A stretch of 64,000 nucleotides of DNA from Opisthorchis felineus. Lineage: Eukaryota; Platyhelminthes; Trematoda; Opisthorchiida; Opisthorchiidae. Location of the stretch: the NCBI GenBank assembly GCA_004794785.1, contig SJOL01002321.1:64676-128675 (forward strand). Reading direction: 5' to 3'. Position numbers and translations under genes: made by a program. This document shows, one piece after another, positions 46,960-57,000 of the stretch; position 1 is the stretch's first letter, and each line of letters opens with the position of its first letter. The notes below the pieces were generated by a model, which saw only the letters and a list, made by a program, of their open reading frames with translations, was not told the origin of the DNA and made no database searches.

Positions 46960-48640
46960 TCATCAGAAGTCAAGTGAAAGTGAGTTTGTGCGCCTCGTAT
47001 ACAGGGAAGGCCAAGTTAGTTGAAGAGGCCCAGGAAGCCGGGAATGCCAGGATTTTCAGCTGACCTGCGCGACCGTTTTCCGCAAACCACCTGCGACAGA
47101 AACGACCAAGGTGGCACGACCACGTAAAGAAAGACGCCTCGACCCCCGGACCAAGCGGTCTGGACAACAACTCTCATGGCCAACTGCTGCCACTCAGTTG
47201 AGTCCCGGAATTGTGGTAGAACCCAAGGCACTGAACCGAGAACCCTCTACGACCTTGGAGCTTTATGATGCATGTGCTCTCAAGAGCCACCGAGCTCCTG
47301 GACCTGCTGACCGTCCAGCCACATGACTCAAGCATGGGGTTGAAGTTCTGTCAGCGCTTGTCTGACCCATTTGCCTCAAACTTGGGAAAGGAGACTGTCC
47401 CAGACAATTGTAGAGAATCACTTAGTGCCTACTTTCAACAGGGGCCCGTGGTGAGTGTAGTAATCACCAAAGGGTTAGCTTGATCCCAGTCGTAACAAGG
47501 TTCCTGGAGTCACTCGTCTTACACAGGCATCTGGTAGCCCGTGAGGCATTCACTCAAAAGTAGCAAGCGGGACTCCAACATAGTAGATGTCATATTGACC
47601 AAGACTTCGCACTCCATCAGGTTCTAGATCAACGTCATAGGTACAAACGACTGTTCTAGTGTTCCTGGATTACCAAGGCGCATTCGACTCAACTGACCGG
47701 TCTACTCTGCTTAACACGCTTGTCCAGCAAGCAATGTCCCGGAAGTTTGTATTCTCAGATCTCCAAGTGAGTATACGGATAGCTCGCCAAAAGTTCCCGT
47801 ATACACGGTGGTGTCCGGCAAGGATGTCCACTCTCCCCACTCCTGTTCAGTTTCGTGATCGACGACATAGGGAGACGAATACTGGAAGGTCATCGAAATC
47901 TTGGTTTAAACAGCTGCTGACGAAAACCATGTCGGTTTCGAATATGTGGACATCGTTCCCATCTCCGAAGATGCATGTGTTACTGGATGAACTGACCAAA
48001 CCAATTGTTCTTCAGCATGCGCCTTGCGTCCACAAAGTAAGGTCATGCTCCTAGACATACAGTCACTGAACATGCCCCTGACAATCCAAGGAGTACTCAG
48101 TGCTGTACTAGTTCTGTTTGTGTAAGATATACGGTCAGCGCACGAATCTCTGGGGCTTAGATCGCGTTAGTTAATCTGAGAAACCAATGATACTAAACAG
48201 CATATCCCTGAATCTCAAGGGACTTGTGTGTCAGGCTGGGGTGTGGGCTGTTTTGTGGTTGCGAGCAACGGAACTGAGATTTACTCACGTATCCTTCTCA
48301 AGTCCTTGGAAAGTAAGCTGGTGCGAGGGAATCCTCAACGAGACAATCAGAAAACGAGTGTTTGGCTGTGCGACGGGGACTTCAAACGAATGTGTCCAGC
48401 ACCGAAACTGCGATGATCAGACGATATAATGCGTATGTACAGTTTAGAGTAGCGCATGCAGAGTTGGAAAAAATTTTACCTGGGAGAGGGGTGCGACAGA
48501 AATCACCAGGCTCAGGTAGGATGAGGGATGCATGATCCCCACTGTGCCTGGTTGGAGACGTTGAAAGATACGGCTGCCAATCGATGTCAATGGCGTTTTT
48601 TGTTCAGTTTCTATCCGGATTACCTGAAAGAGTAGCTGGC
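46960..48640 (+). mobile_element. RTE-type non-LTR retrotransposon, degenerate second copy
   Basis: Fragments in changing plus frames align in order with the same RTE family as at 29182-30391. They are TGKAKLVEEAQEAGNAR (about 47005), QRLSDPFASNLGKETVPDN (47345-47402), VFLDYQGAFDSTDRS (about 47655, the RT block with the first catalytic Asp), VLLDELTKPI (about 47980), SLNLKGLVCQAG (48207), [12 protein letters not shown] (about 48350) and a tail with the PTVPGW and RLPIDVNGV segments up to about 48610. Many stops and a missing active-site box show it is long dead. It extends further 5' than the first copy. Confidence 0.88.
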
Positions 48641-49689
48641 GGTGTAGATAACTCTGAGTATCCTTCCTGTTATGAACAGACAAGAGTAAAACGCTCACTT
48701 TCATTCGTTGACGCTTCTAGAATAAAATTGACGGTCTTCGAACTCACAGTAAACTGCCAAGACGGCTAGGACACAAACGTCCGCACGCACTCGGACGACT
48801 CGACCCCATCATCACCGATTCCAGACTGAGAAGACTTACCAGAATCTCAGTAGGAAGAGCAACTTACCAACAAGCCACAAGTAGGTCGAAGCAGACAGCA
48901 AGACGGCGGGACAAGCAGCACTGTCAAAGAAAACCAGCCCGAGTTCATACCTTTCTCGCGCTCGACATCAACGGAGCCAGTGAACACAAAGTTTTCAATG
49001 TGAACCTGCAAAATTCAGGATGAGTACTACTGAATCCCGCAAGTTTATCCTCCTGAAGACCTGCGGCTCAGACCGCCAGATGTCCTAGGTTCTGAGCCTC
49101 GTAAGGATAAGAAAGATATGCACTGAAATTGATTCCCAGGATGAAGACAAGACGACTACTAAATATTTTCGACTATTCAGCATAGCTTGATTAGGCTTTG
49201 CGGGACAAATTCCTGGGTGCACAACCAGTGCGGCAGACAAGGCGGGAATTGTGATGAAAAAGGATAATAACATCAACAGAAGCACTACTTTGTCCGGCCG
49301 AAGGTATCACAGGCTGGCGGATGGTGCAAGCAGACCATATGGGCGCATTCCTAAGTGTAATAGCAAACTAAAAAACCAGTAGATACAGAGCCATTATACA
49401 GAAAGTTAAAACGGTCACCCGGAAAGTTGCCTCTTTGATGCAACACGACACACGTTCGTCGCATATACACACACTACACGAAACATCCCGACAGTTGGAT
49501 ATAGCACAATTAAAGCGAATAACCACTCTATGGAGATAGACGGTAGTTTACCAGGTACTTGGGAAGTGAAGGCGCGGTATAAGAAAACATTTTCACAATC
49601 AAATGAAGTACAGTGCAAGTTAAACGATGGTAAATGCTCCGATACATGTATCCTCGATTCGCAGTATTCTTGGAAAGCGGAATTAAAAG
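48641..49689. other. no firm gene; splice-like signals on the minus strand
   Basis: A minus frame between an acceptor (TTTTGCAG, about 49006) and donors GTATGA or GTAAGT reads VHIENFVFTGSVDVEREK. A minus frame at 49085-49285 begins signal-like (MLLSFFITIPALSA). A plus frame at about 49405-49700 is open for 95 codons. None can be linked to a model, and the last overlaps the better-supported minus exon at 49690. Confidence 0.3.
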
Positions 49690-49843
49690 TTATGAAACAG
49701 GTATTTCAGTTCCCTCGGTCTTTTCCAATTCTGACTGATGATCCGCGATAAATGTACGAAGTTCTTCAATGCACCGTTGGCCCCTTTCGTGCAAAATCTC
49801 CTTCAACATCGGCATTAGGCGACTTTCGAGTTCAGTATCCTTG
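49690..49843 (-). CDS. terminal exon of the helix-rich protein gene
   Basis: It follows an excellent acceptor (TTATTTATTATTTTTCAG) and enters in phase 2. It encodes 50 residues, a strongly amphipathic charged helix (LMPMLKEILHERGQRCIEEL and more) ending TEGTEIPVS and TAA. The composition is clearly protein-like. Confidence 0.62.
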
Positions 49844-52755
49844 CTGAAAAATAATAAATAACACGATTACACAAGTACATTATAGGGCTCATCGTGACGG
49901 CCTACTGTTTAATAACCCGAGTAGGGGGAACTGGTGGATGACTGCCGCAGTTGACAGAACTGGTAATCTAGGGAAATAAAAAACGAAATCAGTAAGGCGA
50001 TAAAACTATACTGCTGTACCATCAGCTAGCGGATTAGCAAACTAATAGGCTCCCAGCCACTGTCCACCAAAAAAGCGACAATTCAACGATGCGCGTAATT
50101 CCTGAGTGAGGCCAGCTGCATTGTGGTGCAACCCTTAAAAAGAGTACGTCCCGTCAGACTTCACGTCCAACAGAGCAGGCCGGTGTTGTTTAGGTTAACT
50201 GAGTCCACGAAGGAATGACGTCAAATGTTTTAGTCGTTGTGCAACACAGTCAATTCATCAAAAGAGAGAACAACGATTGTCGGTAGGGGCTAGCAGTCGA
50301 AAACAATACAGTGAAAACGAGCCAAAGCGGCTGAACGGGGTTACTACAATTGTTCGTTCATAGGAAAATCCCCAAATTTATCGAAGAACTGCTGAGCTGT
50401 CGCTTATTTTTATTTAAGCGTGCTCGCAACAACGTCACGGGTACTCTAATTTGAGTGAGCAAACTTGACGGAATGGTCTGGCAATGAATGACGGATCACT
50501 GTTCAGATCCGGCAGTCCGCGATGACTCTAGTAGGTTGAGCAACAAACCGAAACTACCCGAATACTACCCTAGCTTATTGATTTCTCCTGGATAGGCTAA
50601 GGCCAATCGTATGTTCCACAAATTATTCTCGACAGAGCTGACTTCACGACTTTTGCCAAATTCACTGCGTTTACGTGCCAGCTGATTGGATAAAATGAAG
50701 GGTGAAAGAGCATGTTTGGTGCTATAGATTGACAGACTTTCTGTCAAAAGGCCGGTAACACCCTCTATAGTGAAAACACCAATTGCTAGCACCTGTATCC
50801 ACAAGCCATTTCAATCAACTTCCAACCACTGGACGATAGGTGGGATAGAGGTTAAACTAGACATTCCGTATGACTGGCTTCAATTCAAAGAGCTCTGTGG
50901 ACCTTGAACTGTCGTGGGTTGTGAAAAAAGATTCGGAGGATGAAACAAACAATTGGCTGGGACGCACGCTACAGAAGTTTTGCTCAAGGCTTTCTCTTTG
51001 TCCTACAGCTCACAATTACATATCGAAAAGTTGGCAGATGCCGGAGGCGTTCCTTGCATCTAGTGTAAACCTTTAACATAGACAGAGTCGCTTTCATAAT
51101 TAAACGAAATGTAGCGTCTGGCTGTGGACATACGGCTTTTCGTTTATCTCAATTGGTCCAAAAATCAATTTCCTACTCCAGGGACTTGCGCAAGGAGCTA
51201 AGCTCTTCCACTCAGCATCGCCTGTTTACAAATTCTCCACGAAACGAAGTCATACTAACACCAGGTAAGAATTACACTACAAAGTACCCAGTTCTGCGCC
51301 TAACCTTTTTTGTTTAGTAATATACTCCGGCGTTCCCTAAGTGAAACCTCGAAGGAGGCGGGGGTATCCGGTTTAGTCTTCGAGCATTCATGCAGGTAAA
51401 GGCAAACCCTCGTTGCGTCCAAACGGCATTGGTTTACCGGATGAGCTTCACAAATTAAATCGCAGTTTGTTCTACGTTTAAGGGATTGTTGTGATCAACT
51501 CGAAGAAATGAACTGGAAAAAAAACATGATAAAGCCACATGTTAAGCATCACGAGGAAAACCATATAAATGTTCCGGAAACAAATAACCTAGAACAACTT
51601 ACTTTTCGGAGCAAGCAAAGCTCAGAATTTTAGGTACAAATTAGAACTCGAAGTAGACAACTGGTGAATACTTCCAGCAACTTTGAACGAATGACAAGAA
51701 GCTCCACGAGCATGTTCATATTGCCAAAAGGGAATGTTACGGATGAAAACGACAAAGCAATCACAAGCTCGATGACCAGAATACAGACGGATGAACGGCG
51801 TCAGACCACTCCGAAAGCTTGTCGCACAAATAAGCAGATCAATCTTTCAGCTGTGGGTGCCAATAGCAAATAATAATCATCCGCTGGCTGAGAGAGACTA
51901 CCGAAACTCAGTTGACGTTAACAACTCGGCAACAAATAATTAATTTTGGAGATTCATCCACCAAATCCAAGGCAACGAACACTCTTCCTGGACGTGCGGG
52001 AGAGAAACGAAATGCTAAAAGTATCAAAGGATCGGTTAGTAATCATGTCAGTGAATATCAGAACAAAATGATGGAAATACTTGCCTGATCAATGTTCTTA
52101 CGACAGTCGTGAATGCCTCACAATCGCGTTTGTAATCCTGCATCGGTAACATAAACGATGAACAAGAGTCATACCTGAGCCAAGGTTTCTTTACGCTGTC
52201 GGATCAACTCTATCGGATCATCAGGAACGGAGACTGCAGTCTCAGCTTTGGACTCTAAAATGTGACCATGAGAAAAAGTGGCAAATCGGATGCCGCTGGA
52301 GAAAGTGTAACAAACCCAAACAAACGACTAAGGCTAGCTCTAGTTCCTTAGTAATATGGGAGCTGGGAAGGAGATTCTTGTGGCATTAATAAAAGCATGT
52401 GGAATCCATGTCGTGCCTGGCAAACCACAGACAACGTTCGTTTCTCAAGTAGTTACGACCTAATCAAGTCATCTTGCATGCATAAGAGGTTGATCAGCTT
52501 GTTCCTAATAGGCACGTGGCTGGTAGGAAACAGATCTATGCTGAGAATCTCCTTTTGGGTGTACGAAGCTCTCTTGGCTCGACCTAATTGCTTGGCAAGA
52601 CAAGTTCTCCCTGATCTAGGCTGCGATTCGTTTAGACCGTTATGTACGTAGTTGGGAATGTATCGTCCCGTGACGCGAGGCCACGCGAGTCATGGAAGAA
52701 ATGTTTTATCATTTCCCAGTGTTCTGTTTCGTGCGCTTGGTCGAGGAAACAAACA
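49690..52755 (-). CDS. unidentified helix-rich intracellular protein (provisional gene)
   Basis: Minus-strand exons: about 52755-52636 (5' portion, boundary unresolved), 52620-52457, 52295-52175, 52137-about 52081, 50764-50569 and 49843-49690 (TAA). Phases agree for 52620 to 52137 and for 50764 to 49843. The 52137-50764 link is not solved and an exon near 52014 may be missing. The protein is charged and helix-rich, without a signal peptide or transmembrane helix. No domain was recognised. The 52174-52138 intron is 37 bases. The gene lies just downstream of, and on the same strand as, the RRM gene, so the two could be a tandem pair. Confidence 0.5.
50569..50764 (-). CDS. exon of the helix-rich protein gene
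   Basis: Acceptor GGTGTTTTCACTATAG. 196 bases, phase 1 in and phase 2 out, matching the terminal exon. It encodes SLSIYSTKHALSPFILSNQL, ARKRSEFGKSREVSSVENN and LALAYPGEINKL. The donor (GTAGTA) is weak. Read through, the frame stops at once (TAG), so this could instead be a terminal exon. Confidence 0.5.
51070..51873 (+). other. plus-strand open segments with splice-like ends, not accepted as a gene
   Basis: 51070-51283 is open to a strong donor (CACCAG|GTAAGA). 51484-51873 is one frame broken only by a TAG at 51631-51633, which coincides with an acceptor-like TTTTAG, and it ends in TAA. The peptides are hydrophilic (DCCDQLEEMNWKKN, TDERRQTTPKACRTNKQ). This strand is A-rich, which favours such composition by chance, and the gene on the opposite strand is better supported. 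Confidence 0.3.
52081..52137 (-). CDS. exon of the helix-rich protein gene with ambiguous donor
   Basis: It starts in phase 0 after acceptor TTATGTTACCGATGCAG and encodes DYKRDCEAFTTVVRTLIRQ. Possible ends are GTAAGA (after 52102), a consensus-like GC donor AG|GCAAGT (after 52085) or GTATTT (after 52081). The next acceptor (at 52015, preceded by a perfect TACTAAC branch-point sequence) limits the intron to about 66-87 bases. Confidence 0.5.
52175..52295 (-). CDS. exon of the helix-rich protein gene
   Basis: Acceptor GTTACACTTTCTCCAG, donor GCTCAG|GTATGA, 121 bases, phase 2 in and phase 0 out. It encodes GIRFATFSHGHILESKAE and VPDDPIELIRQRKETLAQ. The composition and splice sites are convincing. 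A 37-base intron separates it from the next exon. Confidence 0.6.
52457..52620 (-). CDS. exon of the helix-rich protein gene
   Basis: Acceptor GGTCTAAACGAATCGCAG, with a branch-point-like CTAAAC. It leaves in phase 2 at GTAACT, or three bases earlier at GTCGTA. It encodes AKQLGRAKRASYTQKEILSI then RNKLINLLCMQDDLIR. An overlapping upstream frame (52755-52636, CFLDQAHETEHWEMIKHFF) also looks coding but does not join it in phase by any normal intron. Confidence 0.5.
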
Positions 52756-53654
52756 CTGCGAATATTGGAATATAGTGGTGAAGGACTAGTATTAGTATTG
52801 CAAAAATCAACTTCGACATTTTATTTGGCAAAACAGCAGGTAAGTTGTTCGTATTACACATACACTGTCCTATGTTTCACTCCTAATTCTTCACCGCTTG
52901 TCAAACCACTCCTGTTGACGATCAATGAGCATGCTATAATTCGATAGCACAGAAGTAGTCACCGTGGTTACACTTTTGATTGTGTATGTCACGGTTGTGT
53001 GCAGGGTAAGAGAAATCTAACCTTAGATAGAACGATTGCGGTTTTCACTCAGATCCTAAACGCAAAGTAGTAGCAAGTGGCGTGCGATTACTAGAGTAGT
53101 CAACCGGTTTCATCGCTAACCTGCAGGGTCAGGGGACTATGCGTCGGCCAATGTTGTAGAGCGGACTATAAATGCTGCATGGGTTTCTTCGAAGCTAGTT
53201 TAATGGGTTGAAGTATGCAAACTGTGGAGTCATGATAAAGCCCACTTTCTCAGAAAATCAACTAAGAAATGCGGACAGATAATGCAACAGTTCACACAGA
53301 ACTTGAGAAAGCTCAGGAGAGTTTGGAAGAATGACCCAACTTAGCTGAGCAGAATGTGGAGTAGCGGCAGGGAATATCACTCAGTGCAGTACGCAAACGT
53401 AAGGCCATTCTTTTACTCCAAAAAATAGGCTGACTGTCAACAAGCCGATCAACAAAAGAGATAGTAAGTTAAAAAATATTCCGCGTCTCACAAGCTCGAT
53501 TAAACCAGCCTCTAGATGAATAATTCTGTGGAAGGTTCCGCCAAAATCACTTTAGTGTTCTAGAGAATAACGCACTATGTGCTTTCAAGCAGTCACCAAT
53601 GCCACTGTCATCAGCAACCCGTAAATCACTACCAAGTAGAAGTAACCGAGCAAG

Positions 53655-54027
53655 TCAGATCTTAAACGAACCGTTCTCAGCATCTTCGCCCTTTGCGATG
53701 TTCCGAGTTCCCCTCCGTCTTTTGGACGGGAATTCCGTTTCGGAGTAGCTTGAATCATCAACCACAGATTCCTCCACGGGCTTCGCAGATCTTCGGATCT
53801 TCTCAGGTGCCCGACGGGCCGACTGTGGCCAACCGCCAGCCTCATCAAACCTTTCATCTTCGGACCCATGTATCCGAGAGTCATCCGTTGATTGTTGATG
53901 TCGATCAAATTCAGCTCCACGACCAACTTTGCTGATGGCCTGCCGACTGCTACGGGACCCAGATTGTTGATCCAATGACGTAGGTTGCTTCGATGACCCA
54001 ACATAAGAACCACGAATGGTGGGTGGA
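53655..54027 (-). CDS. RRM gene exon 6 (terminal)
   Basis: Acceptor ACCTTCCTCTTCAG, phase 2 in, 124 codons to TGA at 53655-53657. The content is acidic and basic and low complexity, with the KRRRG cluster near the end. An overlapping frame is also long but does not fit the incoming phase. Confidence 0.78.
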
Positions 54028-57000
54028 CTGAAGAGGAAGGTATTGCAAGTCATTGCCTTATGACATTGAATCGCTCTTACTGAACTCAGATGGAGTACAC
54101 AGGTCTATGCAAACGGAACTAAAACGTTAAACTCCCTCCAAATGATCTATCACGGCCCAGCGTCACTGCCACTAAGTACCAGGTGAATTAGTCACCACCA
54201 GTAAACGTTTCCCAGGGCTGATGTCGCTCAAATAAAATAGGAAGATATGGGTGAAAAAGCTTACATAGTGCATGCAGCCGACCACCAAAACACCCACAGC
54301 CAACAACCAAGCATGAAGGGGAGACTCGGGAAGCAACCTAAAGTTGGGTCATTCTCATACATGACAATGGCACATCCTCACAACAGTGCAGACCGCGCTC
54401 GGATGTGAAGCTGAATTACTTAGCACAAAACTCCCAGTCCATTGTAATACTGAATCATTGAGTGGACACCTGTGCAGCAACTCCACGACACGATCTGGGA
54501 TGTCTTTAATAAAGTTGAAACCCTAGTTTTTCTTCACACCGCACGTAATCCACTTTTCACCAGTTTTGCGTTTTTTCAAACTCCGGAAACGCATCACTCC
54601 ATAATAATGTCGTGAATGGAGTGAGGATCGCCCACTTTCGGACAATATTTAGAGACATGGTTCAACTCATTGGGGAACGACAGCCCATTTCCGGGATATA
54701 TCTCCACCTATGTTATATCGTTGCTACCGCCGTAACTACCAACGGCAACCGGATCGCTGAATTTTACTCTTACAAATTGAATAAGAGTTCACCTGAGCTT
54801 CATCTGATAAACACATCGAGAAAGCTCCCTTCACTTAGTCTATGTTGTCCCAAAACTACAGAAGAAACTACTTCAAATGTTTTATTTACATGGATGTCGA
54901 GAATATTTAGTGAAAATAGGACTACCCTTACTGGTTAAGCCGTTGAGCGTGTGGCAAAAATGCTCCACAAAACTTCATGTAAAATCCATAATAGTAAGCA
55001 CGTTTACGGTTGACGTTGGGTTGCTCATCAACTGAGTTGCGCCGTATATCACGCCGAACAGCTACGCGAACGAAACCGAACTTCTGATATGAAATTCTGA
55101 CAGGCCATGAACATGCAAACTATACTATATTGAAGGCTACCGTTCACTTAGTGTCATGCATCCTACACCGGCTACCCTAGTAGGAAGAAAGTACCAAGTT
55201 CCAAGTACAGGTTCAGTACAGCTTCAGTGAATCACAATATGAAACACGCGGAAAAACATAAAGCTGTAACGACGATGGTGAATAATAAATACCTTAAAGA
55301 GTCTGGAGAATCAGGGACTCGTTTTTGTCGCTTTCGCTTCGGAAGATCGGACTGAGTTTCATCCTTAGCTTGATCGGGTGTGACAGTGCCTTTGCGGAGA
55401 TGTGTAGTGTTGGCGAGAGGGGACAAAGATGACAAACGGTTATCCATGGTACGGAGTCGCCCGGCACCAGCAGTGTCTAAAGGTGCAGAGAGTTCGGAAG
55501 AAGATGAATCGACAGAATTCCTACGTTTACGCCGGGGTAATCGAGATTCGTTAACGTCTGGCTGATTGCGTCGTTTCAGTTGTATCAAACCACTAACAAG
55601 TGACGATCCACCATCACCAGCTGGAGCAGGTGCGTTGGAAAATGAGTAGTCCGGAGCAGCTTCCACAGGAGATCCTGAGGTAAAAAAAACAGAGGAAGTG
55701 ACAGCTTTTGGTTGGGGGGTGGGGTGGGGATTTACAGGAGCCTTTTGCTCTAACTCAACAAAGTAAATTCATGCTTACAACCGGGATACCCGGTATCAGC
55801 TGCACCACGGTTATATCAAGAGTACTGAAGATTACTGGATGGTTTGCTTGAAAAACCAATTTCCAGGAGTTAGTGGACTGGCCTGGAATCGTAAAGAAAA
55901 TGGGTATACGCCAGTCCCTCAAGGACTGGACTTATTAATTTGTGTGGATACCGCAACCCATTCCTAAACCAAGGCCTGCAGGCTAGCCCGATATGGGGGT
56001 GACCTGGCTCCCAGAAGAGCTATCCCCTTTCGGGATTAACCATCAGAGTCAACACCACGAGACGGCCAGGTATGTAACCAGTATCCCGGCACCTAGGTAA
56101 AGGGATTCAATACCAACATTACTACCAGTGATAGACCGCAACAGTTGTCCTTCAAGTGGATTGTATTTAAAAGGGCACTCGAACATTTCATTTCTTTCTA
56201 CACAACTCTCGGAACGGGAATATCTTGATGCACCACCAGGCTGGCTCTATCCAATTCAGGATTAATTGCCACCGACTTGCATGGCACTGGATGCTACAAC
56301 AAAAGTTCTTGAAAAATTAGTGTCTTTTTCGGCATCCGCGTACACGAAAGCCAAAAAACGGATGATAATCCCCTTTGGGATATCTTTAGTGGGAGTAGCG
56401 TGACGGGATTTTTCATTTTTACACAAAATTTGATTTTTCTAACCCGGCTTGGCTAAACCTATCGGACAAACCGGGTGAATCAATGCCCTTACCTGATATA
56501 CGCTGGCCCCTGCGAGATGCGTGAGGAAAGTTCAAGGGGGATGCAGTTCGATGAACGTCCTGGTAACGTGCAGGCTGGGCCTTCTGAGTGGAGGAACCGC
56601 GCACAGCTGAGTTGTTCCGTGCTTGCATTCCCTGTGAGGATCGGGAACTGCTGCTGCTTCTGCTCATTGAACGGTAAGACTGATTACGAGGTGGATTGCG
56701 GTCAACGAACGAGCCCGGTTGTCCGTCAGAAAATCCCCGAGCATCCGTCCGCAAACTGCCGGCAGCGCCTTGGTGATAATTCTTCCTGAGAATGTCAAAA
56801 TTATTGAATGAATATACGAAATTAACAAAAAGACTCCGGGCGTTATGACTGCCTGGAAATCGCCTTTATTGCCAATACATAATCCCTGCAGTGATAATCA
56901 AGGAAAGTTATCCCTAGCATCGTCGCAGGCCATCGGCGTACAAACCCATATCGACCGAAATGTCTTGGCACATTGTGTAGAGCGCGTGACAGTGCTAGAG

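Noticed and set aside
53585..54013. 142-codon minus frame with a hydrophobic C-terminus
   Set aside because: It overlaps RRM exon 6 in another frame. The exon 6 frame is the one that matches the incoming splice phase.
54266..54325. Minus exon with a hydrophobic helix (WLLAVGVLVVGCMHY)
   Set aside because: It sits in intron 5 of the RRM gene, but its exit phase does not fit exon 6. No other partner was found.
55380..55565. Plus frame of 61 codons
   Set aside because: It is the antisense shadow of RRM exon 5.
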